64,000 bases of DNA from Pseudomonadota bacterium (GCA_039024915.1 JBCCPK010000005.1:124001-188000), one strand, 5' to 3'. Counted from the stretch's first letter, positions 18,113-27,244 are shown. The notes: generated by a model from the sequence alone, not told the origin. Program-made: numbers and translations.

Positions 18113-20809
18113 ATGGATGCCGGGCCTGCCAAAACGATACGCACCACCTGCCCTTATTGCGGGGTGGGTTGCGGCATACAAGCAACCCAGTCAGCGGCTG
18201 GTGTGACCGTCAACGGAGATAAGGCGCATCCTGCCAATTTCGGCCGCCTGTGCTCCAAGGGAACCCAGCTTGCCGAGACCATCGGGCTCGAAGACCGGCT
18301 GCTGTACCCGGAGATCGCAGGGACCCGGTCAAGCTGGACCGATGCGATCAACACCGTTGCCGACGCATTCACGAACGCGATTGCCGAGCACGGACCCGAG
18401 TCTGTTGCATTCTATGTTTCGGGCCAGCTTCTGACCGAGGATTATTACGTTACCAATAAGCTGATGAAAGGCTTTATCGGCTCGGCCAACATCGATACCA
18501 ATTCGCGGCTGTGCATGGCTTCCTCCGTTGCTGGCCACAAGCGTGCCTTCGGTGCCGATACCGTTCCCGGCACCTATGAGGATCTCGAGCTTGCCGATCT
18601 GGTAGTCCTGACTGGCTCCAACCTCGCCTGGTGCCACCCGGTCCTCTACCAGCGCATCGCCGCCGCGAAGAAGGAGCGCGCCGGCGGGTCCAACCCGATG
18701 CGCGTGGTGGTCATCGATCCACGCCGCACCGCCACCTGCGCTATCGCAGATCTCCACCTACCATTGGCACCAGACACCGACGTCGCTCTGTTTACCGGTC
18801 TTTTGCGGCACCTTGCGCGCGTTTCGGTTGCACACGAGCACTATGTCGATGCGCACACCGTCGGCATTGATGAAGCTCTGTCCGATGCACAGAGCTGGAC
18901 CATCGAGCGCGTGTCGGAGACCTGCAGGCTTCGGCCTTCCGAGGTGGCGCGCTTCTACGATTGGGTAACGTCGACAACGAAAACGGTCACCGTCTATTCG
19001 CAAGGCGTCAATCAATCGACGAGCGGCACCGATAAGGTTGGCTCCATCATCAATACCCATCTTCTAACCGGTCGCATTGGCAAGCCTGGGATGGGTCCCT
19101 TTTCGGTCACCGGTCAACCAAACGCCATGGGTGGCAGAGAGGTTGGCGGCCTCGCCAACATGCTCGCGGCCCACATGGAGCTTGCCAACCCCGACCACAG
19201 GCAAACAGTCCAGGCCTTTTGGGGCAGCCCGACGATAGCCGATAAGCCGGGCCTTAAGGCCGTCGATCTGTTTGAGGCGATCCATGATGGCCGGATCAAG
19301 GCACTTTGGGTCATGGCGACAAACCCAGCCGTTTCACTGCCAGACGCGGACCGTGTCGATGACGCGCTCGCAAAGGTGCCATTTCTTGCGGTCTCCGATG
19401 TCGTCTCGAGCACGGATACACTGCGCCACACGCGTCGGCCGGGTGGTGTTGCGCTCCCAGCCAGCGCCTGGGCCGAGAAAGACGGCACGGTCACAAACTC
19501 CGAGCGCGTCATCTCCCGCCAGAAAGGGTTTCTGCCGCTTCCTGGTGAAGCGCGGCACGACTGGCGGATCATATGCGATGTGGCAGATGCCATGGGCTTC
19601 GGACATGGATTTGACTTTGCATCGCCCCATGAAGTCTTCGATGAACATGCCCGCCTGTCCGGTGCAGGCAAACCGTTGACCCGCGACTTCGACATATCCG
19701 GCCTCGCTGGACTGTCCAAGGCAGCTTACGATGCCCTGAACCCTGTCCGCTGGCCGCTCCGCGCAGATGGTGCACGAACGGAGCGCTTCTTTGCCCAAGG
19801 CGGTTTCTATCACCCTGACGGCAAGGCCCGCTTCATCGTCCCGAAGCACACGACGGCACAAAAGCACGAGCCGAAGTACCCGTTCACATTGAACACCGGC
19901 CGCGTTCGGGACCACTGGCACACCATGACGCGGACCGGACGAAGCCCGCGATTGTCCGGCCATATGGCCGAGCCATACTGCGAACTTCACACCCATGACG
20001 CCAAGCGTTTGGGCATCACGCCAGCCTCTCTTGTGCGCCTGTCGTCTCCGCATGGTTCAGCAGTCTTGCGTGCGCTGGTCACCGATGATCAGCAGGTTGG
20101 AAGCGTCTTCGCTCCAATGCATTGGAACGCACAAACGTCAAACGGCGGGCGCATCGACGCCCTCGTCGCACCTGAAACCGATCCGTTTTCCGGTCAACCG
20201 GCTTTGAAGTTTTCCCGCGTGAGGGTGAAACCGGCGGGGATGGCCTGGCACGGCTTCGCCGTTCTGGCTGAGCGCCCGTCGACCCTGCCTTTTGCCTACT
20301 GGTCGATTGCAACATGTGAAGGCGGCTTTGCGCTGGAATTCGCCGACACCGAACCTTCTGAAAGCCTCGCAGCCATTGCAAGCGAGCTGATCGGCGGGAA
20401 ACCTGATCTTGGCTATGAAGACCGCGTCGCGGGCAGCGCCCGGTTCGTCTCCCATCAAGGGCGAAAACTAAGCGCTGCCGTCTTCATCGCCCGTGAACCG
20501 GTAGCCGTATCCAGGCGCTGGGCAATCGGCATGCTGACCGAACCGCTAGGTGACGCCCGCAGCCGATTGGCGCTGCTCGCCGGTCGCCCTGCGGCTAGCC
20601 AGGCCGATCATGGACCTATTGTTTGTTCCTGCTTCTCGGTCGGACGCAACACCATCAACACTGCAATTGCAGGTGGAGCCAGTACCGTCGAAGAGGTTGG
20701 CACGCGCTGCAAGGCCGGCACCAATTGCGGCTCCTGCCGGTCCGAAATCTCAGGCCTTCTCGAGCGCGCGGGCACAGCGCCCCCCGCCTTGCTGGAGTCC
20801 GCCGAATGA
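18113..20809 (+). CDS. nasA: Assimilatory nitrate reductase catalytic subunit
   Basis: A cytoplasmic molybdenum enzyme that reduces nitrate to nitrite, 898 residues. An N-terminal [4Fe-4S] site is formed by C13, C16, C20 and C47 (CPYCGVGC, GRLCSKG). Molybdopterin-guanine-dinucleotide domains follow (DTNSRLCMASSV holds the likely Mo-ligand Cys; TGQPNAMGGREVGG; NTGRVRDHWHTMTRTGRSP). A C-terminal BFD-like [2Fe-2S] domain holds VCSCFSVGRNTI and CKAGTNCGSC at about 835-885. No signal peptide is present, which separates it from periplasmic NapA. No FAD-type reductase partner is encoded in the cluster, so electrons probably come through NirB/NirD. The stop overlaps cysG by 4 bp. Confidence 0.95.
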   Translation: MDAGPAKTIRTTCPYCGVGCGIQATQSAAGVTVNGDKAHPANFGRLCSKGTQLAETIGLEDRLLYPEIAGTRSSWTDAINTVADAFTNAIAEHGPESVAFYVSGQLLTEDYYVTNKLMKGFIGSANIDTNSRLCMASSVAGHKRAFGADTVPGTYEDLELADLVVLTGSNLAWCHPVLYQRIAAAKKERAGGSNPMRVVVIDPRRTATCAIADLHLPLAPDTDVALFTGLLRHLARVSVAHEHYVDAHTVGIDEALSDAQSWTIERVSETCRLRPSEVARFYDWVTSTTKTVTVYSQGVNQSTSGTDKVGSIINTHLLTGRIGKPGMGPFSVTGQPNAMGGREVGGLANMLAAHMELANPDHRQTVQAFWGSPTIADKPGLKAVDLFEAIHDGRIKALWVMATNPAVSLPDADRVDDALAKVPFLAVSDVVSSTDTLRHTRRPGGVALPASAWAEKDGTVTNSERVISRQKGFLPLPGEARHDWRIICDVADAMGFGHGFDFASPHEVFDEHARLSGAGKPLTRDFDISGLAGLSKAAYDALNPVRWPLRADGARTERFFAQGGFYHPDGKARFIVPKHTTAQKHEPKYPFTLNTGRVRDHWHTMTRTGRSPRLSGHMAEPYCELHTHDAKRLGITPASLVRLSSPHGSAVLRALVTDDQQVGSVFAPMHWNAQTSNGGRIDALVAPETDPFSGQPALKFSRVRVKPAGMAWHGFAVLAERPSTLPFAYWSIATCEGGFALEFADTEPSESLAAIASELIGGKPDLGYEDRVAGSARFVSHQGRKLSAAVFIAREPVAVSRRWAIGMLTEPLGDARSRLALLAGRPAASQADHGPIVCSCFSVGRNTINTAIAGGASTVEEVGTRCKAGTNCGSCRSEISGLLERAGTAPPALLESAE

Positions 20810-22308
20810 GGACCGCCACATTTTCGCGCCGCAAGCCGTCCAATGCTGCACCCACCCGCATGGATCCACTCTCCGTGCTGCCGGTGTTCCTGAACCTCCA
20901 AAACAAACGTGCCGTCCTTATCGGCGGAAGCGAAGCGGCGGCATGGAAAGCGGAACTTCTCGCATCCGCTGGCGCGCGTGTGGACATCTATGCGACCACG
21001 ATTGACGACGAGATGGCCGATTTGCTGCGCAATGGTGCGTCGTCAGGGACACTGACCCACCATAAGCGCCCTTGGGGTCTGGACTGCCTCGCTCCGGCCT
21101 CCTGCATCATTGCTGACGCTGAAACCGATGACGAAGCGCGTGCACTGGTGTGCGCGGCGCGCGGCGCCGGCGTCCCGATCAACATCATAGACAAGCCAGC
21201 CTTCTGCCAATTCCAGTTCGGTTCGATCGTCAATCGCTCCCCGGCCGTCATCTCCATCTCGACCGCCGGTGCGGCGCCCATCATGGGACAGGCGATCCGC
21301 CGGAAGATCGAGACGTTGCTGCCACAGGGCTTAAAGGGCTGGGCAGCGGCTGCCCAAGCGGTCCGCGCAACAGTCATGGAACGATTGTCTCCGGGTCCCG
21401 AGCGCCGGGCATTCTGGGAACGGTTTGTCGATCGGGCGTTTTCCGGCGAGCGTCCGCCCGAAACTGCATCGGATGACCTCTACCGATCGATCCACCAGCC
21501 GGGAAAAACATCAGGCCGCGTAACCTTGGTTGGCGCAGGGCCCGGCGACCCCGAGCTTTTGACGATGAAAGCTATTCGGGCACTGCAGGCAGCCGACGTG
21601 ATCCTTTTTGACGATCTGGTATCAGACGCCATTCTTGAACTGGCGCGCCGGGAAGCCAAACGCATGATGGTTGGAAAGCGCGGCGGGCGCGACAGCTGCA
21701 AACAGGACGACATCAACGCTTTGATGATCAAGCTCGCCGGTCAAGGTAAACATGTTGTCCGATTGAAGTCCGGCGACCCCATGGTCTTCGGACGTGCAGG
21801 CGAAGAGATCGACGCCTTGAGGGCTCATGACATCCCAGTCAGCATCGTACCTGGAATCACATCGGCAAGTGCGCTTGCAAGCCAAGCTGGCGTCTCCTTG
21901 ACCCATCGCGACCACGCGCAAGCTGTGAGTTTCGTAACGGGGCATTCGAAGAAGGGCGCGTTGCCCACAACGCTTGACCTTGCTGCGATGGCAAAACCGG
22001 GTACGAGCCACATCATTTATATGGGTGGCCGCACTGCGCCAGATTTGACCTCCGCCCTGCTCGCCCATGGGGGAGACGGCAGCCGGCCCGTTCTTGTCGC
22101 GCGGTCAGTGAGCCGTCCAGACGAACAGATCGTTTGCGGGCAGCTTAAAAAACTGCCTGAACTCGTTGCTGAAACCCACGGTGATGGCCCCTTGTTAATC
22201 GGTATTGGCGACGCGTTCGGGCGTGCCAACATCAACGCGCCACTGGAAGGACCGGCGCACAACCGGGCAGATGATTTTCAAACAACGGCTGTCGCTGCTG
22301 CGGGCTGA
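20806..22308 (+). CDS. cysG: Siroheme synthase (precorrin-2 dehydrogenase/ferrochelatase fused to uroporphyrinogen-III methyltransferase)
   Basis: Makes siroheme for NirB from uroporphyrinogen III, 500 residues. The N-terminal CysG(B) part (about 20-220) has a NAD fold (RAVLIGGSEAAAWKAELLAS) and FGSIVNRSPAVISISTAGAAP. The C-terminal SAM-dependent methyltransferase begins near residue 237 (TLVGAGPGDPELLTMKAI), with KRGGRDSCKQDDIN, VRLKSGDPMVFGRAGEE and PGITSASALASQAGVSLTHR. The ATG at 20806 overlaps the nasA stop (ATGA); a frame extending upstream to 20623 lies inside nasA. Translational coupling with nasA shows that cofactor supply and reductases are made together. It ends the nitrate cluster. 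Confidence 0.94.
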   Translation: MRTATFSRRKPSNAAPTRMDPLSVLPVFLNLQNKRAVLIGGSEAAAWKAELLASAGARVDIYATTIDDEMADLLRNGASSGTLTHHKRPWGLDCLAPASCIIADAETDDEARALVCAARGAGVPINIIDKPAFCQFQFGSIVNRSPAVISISTAGAAPIMGQAIRRKIETLLPQGLKGWAAAAQAVRATVMERLSPGPERRAFWERFVDRAFSGERPPETASDDLYRSIHQPGKTSGRVTLVGAGPGDPELLTMKAIRALQAADVILFDDLVSDAILELARREAKRMMVGKRGGRDSCKQDDINALMIKLAGQGKHVVRLKSGDPMVFGRAGEEIDALRAHDIPVSIVPGITSASALASQAGVSLTHRDHAQAVSFVTGHSKKGALPTTLDLAAMAKPGTSHIIYMGGRTAPDLTSALLAHGGDGSRPVLVARSVSRPDEQIVCGQLKKLPELVAETHGDGPLLIGIGDAFGRANINAPLEGPAHNRADDFQTTAVAAAG

Positions 22309-22593
22309 TTCCCGGGCAACAGCTCCAAGCACTTCAAGCCGATCCATGAGACTGCTGCCCAAAAAATGTTCAGCAATCATACTGCTGATTTTTCCTTGGT
22401 AGATCAGCCGGTTAAACGCCAGCGGCCTGTTGTTTGGACTGACGAACGGTCTGATCTCGACCCGAGGGGCTAGCCATCTGCCCAATCCCACTGATTATAT
22501 AAAGGCGAAGCGATCCGCATAAGCGGACATGCATCGGAGCAACGTTCGCTCTGAGGCGATAACGGCGGGGACAACGCCGCTTGGAGGGTGCGT
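22309..22593. other. Intergenic region upstream of the glycerol transporter operon
   Basis: 285 bp without a convincing gene. It must carry the end of the nitrate transcript and the glp promoter. A TATATAA box at about 22496-22502 is a possible -10 element, without a clear -35. I see no good intrinsic terminator after cysG and no clear GlpR-type operator. GGAGGG at 22583-22588 is the ribosome site for glpS. Confidence 0.5.
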
Positions 22594-23697
22594 ATGGCAT
22601 TGGTGCTCGAAGGGGTATCCAAATCCGTTGCGGGGCAGCCGCACATTCATCCGACCGATCTGGAGCTTGCACCTGGCACGATGAACGTTCTGCTGGGTCC
22701 GACGCTTGCGGGCAAAACAACCCTCATGCGCCTCATGGCGGGCCTCGATACGCCAAACACCGGCAAGGTCTTGTGGCAAGGCGACGACGTTACAGGTGTG
22801 CGTGTACAGGACCGTGGCGTTGCGATGGTCTACCAGCAGTTCATCAACTACCCGTCGATGACCGTCTTCGATAACATCGCTTCGCCGCTCAAGCTGCGGA
22901 ACCTGGCTGCCGCCGAGATCCGTCAGCAGGTCGAGGAAGTGGCGGAACTGATGAAGCTCACGCCCATGCTCGCGCGCAAACCGCTTGAACTGTCCGGCGG
23001 GCAACAGCAACGCTGTGCTCTGGCGCGCGCACTGGTCAAGAACGCCGGCCTTGTGCTGCTCGACGAGCCGCTGGCAAACCTCGATTACAAACTGCGCGAG
23101 GAACTCCGCGTGGAGATCCCTAAGATTTTTGAGCGCTCTGGCGCGATTTTTGTCTACGCCACCACGGAGCCGGAAGAAGCGCTCCTTTTAGGCGGGAACA
23201 CGGCAACGCTCTGGGAGGGCAAGGTCACGCAGTTTGGACCAACGCCAGAGGTCTACCGCAATCCGCAAACAGCGACCACTGCCCGGGTCTTCTCAGACCC
23301 GCCAATGAACTTTCTTAAAGTGACCAAGGCGGGCGGGAAGCTGCATTTTGGCGATGGCAACTCCGCGCCTGCCATCAACCAGCTGCGCGAGGTGGACGAT
23401 GGTAACTACCTTGCTGGTTTCAGGCCAAACCATGTTGAACTGCACCGGCACGTGGAGGACGCGATGGAGTTTGAGACCACCCTGTCGGTAACCGAGATCA
23501 CCGGATCGGAAACCTTCGTGCATCTGGACCATCATGGCGAGCCCTGGGTCGGTCTGTTGCATGGTGTCCATGAGCTGGAGCTCGGCATGAAGCTGCCGGT
23601 CTACCTCGACACCCAGCACGCCTATATCTTCTCTGAAGGCGGCGCGCTGGTCGCGCCCGCACCCTACGCGCAAACTCCGCCGGCCGAGGCGGCCTGA
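22594..23697 (+). CDS. glpS: Glycerol ABC transporter ATP-binding protein GlpS
   Basis: One of two different ATPases of the GlpSTPQV glycerol importer described in Rhizobium leguminosarum, 367 residues. Walker A is GPTLAGKTT, the Q-loop lies in MVYQQFINYPSMTVFDN, the signature is the consensus LSGGQQQRCALARAL and Walker B is LVLLDEPLANLD. The switch region reads VYATTEPEEALLLGG, with Thr where the catalytic His normally stands. A C-terminal TOBE-like region follows. ATG at 22594 is chosen over the in-frame GTG at 22588 because GGAGGG lies at 22583-22588. It starts the operon; glpT follows after 3 bp. Confidence 0.9.
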   Translation: MALVLEGVSKSVAGQPHIHPTDLELAPGTMNVLLGPTLAGKTTLMRLMAGLDTPNTGKVLWQGDDVTGVRVQDRGVAMVYQQFINYPSMTVFDNIASPLKLRNLAAAEIRQQVEEVAELMKLTPMLARKPLELSGGQQQRCALARALVKNAGLVLLDEPLANLDYKLREELRVEIPKIFERSGAIFVYATTEPEEALLLGGNTATLWEGKVTQFGPTPEVYRNPQTATTARVFSDPPMNFLKVTKAGGKLHFGDGNSAPAINQLREVDDGNYLAGFRPNHVELHRHVEDAMEFETTLSVTEITGSETFVHLDHHGEPWVGLLHGVHELELGMKLPVYLDTQHAYIFSEGGALVAPAPYAQTPPAEAA

Positions 23698-23700
23698 TCC

Positions 23701-24798
23701 ATGGCGCAGATCACCTTTGACAACCTTGCGCATTCCTACTTGCCCGCGCCTCAGGCGGAAGCCGATTACGCGCTCAAAGAGATCAACCACACCTGGGCCG
23801 ACGGCGAAGCGTATGCGCTCCTAGGATCATCCGGTTGCGGCAAGACCACGCTTCTGAACATCATTTCAGGGCTTCTGACACCGAGCCGCGGCAAGATCTT
23901 CTTCGGTGACACGGACGTTACCGACGCGCCAACGGCAGCACGCAACATCGCCCAGGTGTTTCAGTTTCCAGTCGTCTACGACACCATGACCGTTCGCGAC
24001 AACCTGGCATTTCCTTTGCGCAATCGCGGCGCTGAGGCGGCCTATATCGCGAGCCGCGTTCAGACGATTGCCAAGATGATCGGCATGGAAGACGAACTGA
24101 ACCATAAGGCGCGCGGCCTGACCGCCGACGCCAAGCAGAAGATTTCCCTTGGCCGAGGCATGGTTCGGGAAGATGTGAATGCGCTTTTGTTCGATGAACC
24201 GCTAACGGTGATCGACCCGCATCTGAAATGGGAACTGCGCACGCAGCTCAAGTCATTGCACCACGAATTCGGTCACACCATGATCTACGTGACCCACGAT
24301 CAGACCGAAGCGCTGACCTTCGCCGACAAGGTCGTGGTGATGTATGATGGGCGCGTCGTGCAGATCGGGACACCCGAAGAGTTGTTTGAGACGCCCGGTC
24401 ACACGTTCGTGGGCTACTTTATCGGCTCGCCGGGCATGAACTTGCTCGGCGCTCATGTCGAAGGAGCATCCGCCCGCTTGCCGGTTGGCGACGTTGCGCT
24501 TGGTCATGCCTACGGACCTGTTTCGGGGGCCGTGCAGATCGGCATTCGGCCGGAGTATGTACAGATCGGCCCAGCAGGTGAGGGTTTGGCCGGGCATGTG
24601 ACGCGGGTGGAGGATGTCGGTCGCCACAAAATTGTTCGGCTGAGGATCGGCGACAACGCCTTGAATGCCGTCATCGGCGAAGAGCGGCCGGTGCCATCTG
24701 GCGACGTCGGAGTAAGTTTCGACCGGGCCAAGATTAACGTCTATGCCGATGACTGGCGTGTCGCACCGCTCGAGACAGTGCGCGAAGAGGCAGCCTGA
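23701..24798 (+). CDS. glpT: Glycerol ABC transporter ATP-binding protein GlpT (ABC type)
   Basis: The second ATPase of the glycerol importer, 365 residues; not related to the GlpT glycerol-3-phosphate antiporter. Walker A is GSSGCGKTT, Q-loop region VFQFPVVYDTMTVRDN, Walker B NALLFDEPLTVIDPH and switch VTHDQTEA are intact, but the signature is LTADAKQK in place of LSGGQ. With GlpS (good signature, no switch His) this predicts one canonical and one degenerate ATP site in the heterodimer. The MalK-like C-terminus begins around FIGSPGMNLLGA. Its stop overlaps the glpP start by one base. Confidence 0.9.
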   Translation: MAQITFDNLAHSYLPAPQAEADYALKEINHTWADGEAYALLGSSGCGKTTLLNIISGLLTPSRGKIFFGDTDVTDAPTAARNIAQVFQFPVVYDTMTVRDNLAFPLRNRGAEAAYIASRVQTIAKMIGMEDELNHKARGLTADAKQKISLGRGMVREDVNALLFDEPLTVIDPHLKWELRTQLKSLHHEFGHTMIYVTHDQTEALTFADKVVVMYDGRVVQIGTPEELFETPGHTFVGYFIGSPGMNLLGAHVEGASARLPVGDVALGHAYGPVSGAVQIGIRPEYVQIGPAGEGLAGHVTRVEDVGRHKIVRLRIGDNALNAVIGEERPVPSGDVGVSFDRAKINVYADDWRVAPLETVREEAA

Positions 24799-25670
24799 TG
24801 AACAAGACCGACAACCAAAAGGCCTGGTTCCTCGTCCTGCCGGTGCTGGTCCTGGTTGCCTTCTCGGCGATCATTCCGCTGATGACGGTGGTCAACTACT
24901 CCGTCCAGGACACCTTCGGAAACAATGTGTTTTTCCCTGCTGGCCTCGACTGGTTCCGCGAGACGCTTCAATCGGAGCGTATGTGGGCGTCGTTCTGGCG
25001 CCAGCTGGCCTTCTCGGCGATCATCCTCGCCATCCAGATACCGCTGGGCGTCTACATCGCGCTCAACATGCCAAAGAAAGGCTTTTGGGTCTCGTTTTGC
25101 CTTGTCTTGATGAGCCTGCCGCTGCTGATTCCGTGGAACGTTGTCGGAACGATCTGGCAGATCTTCGGGCGCGTCGACATCGGCCTTCTGGGCTACACGC
25201 TCGCCAGCATCGGCATCGACTACAACTACACCCAAGACGCGGTGGATGCTTGGGTAACCCTCGTCGTGATGGATGTATGGCACTGGACATCGCTGGTGGC
25301 CCTGCTGGCCTATGCAGGCCTGCAGTCTATTCCCGACGCCTACTACCAGGCCGCAAAAATCGATCAGGCGAGCCGCTGGAGCGTCTTTCGCTACATTGAG
25401 CTTCCCAAGATCAAGGGCGTTCTCATGATCGCCATTCTGCTGCGCTTCATGGACAGTTTCATGATCTACACCGAACCGTTCGTCGTTACAGGCGGCGGGC
25501 CCGGTTCGTCGACCAACTTCCTGTCCATTGACCTGGTCAAGATCGCGCTTGGCCAGCTCGATCTCGGGCCAGCGGCCGCCTATTCGATCATGTACTTCCT
25601 GGTGATCCTTCTGATCTCCTGGGTGTTTTTCACTGTGATGACCAATCTCGACCGGGAGGACCAGCGCTAA
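24798..25670 (+). CDS. glpP: Glycerol ABC transporter permease GlpP
   Basis: An inner-membrane permease, 290 residues with about six membrane segments, of the MalF-like sugar permease family. The EAA loop is DAYYQAAKIDQASRWSVFRY, followed by ELPKIKGVLMIAILLRFMDS. The N-terminus (QKAWFLVLPVLVLVAFSAII) is the first membrane segment. The ATG shares its A with the stop of glpT (TGATG), and the gene likewise overlaps glpQ by one base, giving tight translational coupling through glpT-glpP-glpQ. It pairs with GlpQ to form the glycerol channel. Confidence 0.92.
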   Translation: MNKTDNQKAWFLVLPVLVLVAFSAIIPLMTVVNYSVQDTFGNNVFFPAGLDWFRETLQSERMWASFWRQLAFSAIILAIQIPLGVYIALNMPKKGFWVSFCLVLMSLPLLIPWNVVGTIWQIFGRVDIGLLGYTLASIGIDYNYTQDAVDAWVTLVVMDVWHWTSLVALLAYAGLQSIPDAYYQAAKIDQASRWSVFRYIELPKIKGVLMIAILLRFMDSFMIYTEPFVVTGGGPGSSTNFLSIDLVKIALGQLDLGPAAAYSIMYFLVILLISWVFFTVMTNLDREDQR

Positions 25671-26542
25671 TGGCTGTCACCACCTCGGGCGCGCCTGCCA
25701 CCACATCGGCAACCAAAACCAAAGCCAGCGGGACGGGCTTGCGGATCAACCGCAAGGCCATCGTGATGGGTCTTTATCTGCTGTTCCTGTTCCTACCGAT
25801 CTATTGGCTCATCAATATGAGCCTCAAGACCAACGCGGAAATCCTTGGCGGACTGACCATTTTTCCGCAGAACCTGACGTTCGAAAACTACGTCACGATC
25901 CTGACCGATCCGGCCTGGTATTCGGGCTATATCAACTCGATGATCTACGTGTCGCTGAACACGATCATCTCGCTCGCCGTTGCGCTACCGGCTGCCTACG
26001 CATTCAGCCGCTACAATTTTCTCGGCGACAAGCACCTGTTCTTCTGGCTTCTGACGAACCGGATGGCCCCGCCGGCGGTGTTCGCCCTGCCCTTCTTCCA
26101 GCTTTATGGCTCGGTTGGCCTGTTCGACACCCACATCGCGGTCGCCCTCGCCCACACGCTGTTCAACGTGCCGCTCGCGGTGTGGATCCTTGAAGGGTTC
26201 ATGCGGGGGGTCCCGAAAGAGATCGACGAAACGGCCTACATCGATGGCTACTCGTTCCCTAAATTCTTCGTCAAAATCTTCATGCCGCTGATCGCGTCGG
26301 GTATCGGCGTCGCGGCGTTCTTTTGCTTCATGTTCTCCTGGGTAGAACTGCTTCTATCGCGCACGCTGACCGCCACCGAGGCCAAACCCATCGCCGCCAC
26401 CATGACCCGCACCATCGGGGCGTCAGGGATTGATTGGGGCGTGCTCGCTGCAGCCGGCGTCCTCACCATCGTGCCCGGCGCGCTCGTGATCTATTTCGTC
26501 CGCAACTACATCGCCAAGGGCTTTGCCCTGGGGAGGGTGTGA
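25670..26542 (+). CDS. glpQ: Glycerol ABC transporter permease GlpQ (ABC type)
   Basis: The second inner-membrane permease, 290 residues, MalG-like. A Thr/Ala-rich cytoplasmic tail (about 1-25) precedes the first membrane segment (AIVMGLYLLFLFLPIYWLI). The EAA loop is VPKEIDETAYIDGYSFPKFF, and the C-terminus VIYFVRNYIAKGFALGRV is the family's typical end. It overlaps the preceding permease and the following SH3-like gene by one base each. In rhizobia the next gene is glpU; here two exported SH3-like genes intervene. Confidence 0.92.
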   Translation: MAVTTSGAPATTSATKTKASGTGLRINRKAIVMGLYLLFLFLPIYWLINMSLKTNAEILGGLTIFPQNLTFENYVTILTDPAWYSGYINSMIYVSLNTIISLAVALPAAYAFSRYNFLGDKHLFFWLLTNRMAPPAVFALPFFQLYGSVGLFDTHIAVALAHTLFNVPLAVWILEGFMRGVPKEIDETAYIDGYSFPKFFVKIFMPLIASGIGVAAFFCFMFSWVELLLSRTLTATEAKPIAATMTRTIGASGIDWGVLAAAGVLTIVPGALVIYFVRNYIAKGFALGRV

Positions 26543-26868
26543 TGCGGACAAACGCCAAGATCGTCGTGACGACTGCTCTCATCTGCATAGGCTTGGGGCA
26601 CCAAGCGGTGGCGCAGCAAGCCGCAGAGTTTGAGGCCGGTTGTTTGGTGACCCACCTCAACCCCAGCGGCGAGGGCTTCCTTTCGATCCGTCGCGGTCCT
26701 GGGACACAGCATCAAGAAATCGCGCGCGTCCACAATGGCGACGCGCTCTTCATCGATACACGCAGGTGTCAAGGCGACTGGTGCTACGCCGAAGGCGGCT
26801 CTGTGAACGACCAACGCGTCAAACTCACCGGCTGGTTTCACACCGGCTGGTGCGAAATGTACCCGTAG
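26542..26868 (+). CDS. Exported SH3-like small protein, copy 1
   Basis: A secreted or periplasmic protein of 108 residues, not a known transporter part. A signal peptide occupies about residues 1-25 (IVVTTALICIGLG, cleavage near AVAQQ). One bacterial SH3-like domain follows, with GCLVTHLNPSGEGFLSIRRG, IARVHNGDALFID and the ending GWFHTGWCEMYP. Four cysteines (in GCL, RRC, DWC and GWC) are conserved in copy 2 and probably form disulfides. The ATG overlaps the glpQ stop by one base, so it belongs to the glycerol operon. Function is unknown; SH3-like domains often bind peptidoglycan or peptides. Confidence 0.82.
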   Translation: MRTNAKIVVTTALICIGLGHQAVAQQAAEFEAGCLVTHLNPSGEGFLSIRRGPGTQHQEIARVHNGDALFIDTRRCQGDWCYAEGGSVNDQRVKLTGWFHTGWCEMYP

Positions 26869-26882
26869 GAAAGACCTGAACA

Positions 26883-27227
26883 ATGGCTTTCTCATCGGCG
26901 AAACCTACCCGCAACTCGACAACCCTATCTGTCGCAATGACCTTGCTTTTCACCGGCACATCTTTTGCCATCGCTCACCCCGGTCATTCGCACCGTGGTG
27001 GGTGCCTCGTGACTCACCTGGACGGGGGCAGCGACGCGTTTCTGTCGGTTCGCTCTGGCCCCAGCACCCAGCATGCAGAAGTTGCACGGGTGCGAAGTGG
27101 TGACGTGCTGTTCATCAACACACACAACTGTCAGAACGGATGGTGCCGCGCGGATGCCGCGACCATCAATGGCAGGGCCAACGATATCGACGGGTGGTTT
27201 CCCACCGCACCATGCGACATGTTTTGA
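26883..27227 (+). CDS. Exported SH3-like small protein, copy 2
   Basis: A 114-residue paralogue of the preceding gene, 14 bp downstream. A hydrophobic signal segment (VAMTLLFTGTSFAIA) is followed by a His-containing stretch (HPGHSHRGG) and the same domain: GCLVTHLDGGSDAFLSVRSG, VARVRSGDVLFIN, then CQNGWC and the ending GWFPTAPCDMF. The four cysteines line up with copy 1. The His-rich mature N-terminus is absent from copy 1 and could bind a metal (inference). The tandem arrangement indicates duplication within the operon followed by divergence. Confidence 0.82.
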   Translation: MAFSSAKPTRNSTTLSVAMTLLFTGTSFAIAHPGHSHRGGCLVTHLDGGSDAFLSVRSGPSTQHAEVARVRSGDVLFINTHNCQNGWCRADAATINGRANDIDGWFPTAPCDMF

Positions 27228-27244
27228 CAGGGAGGCACTGAAGG

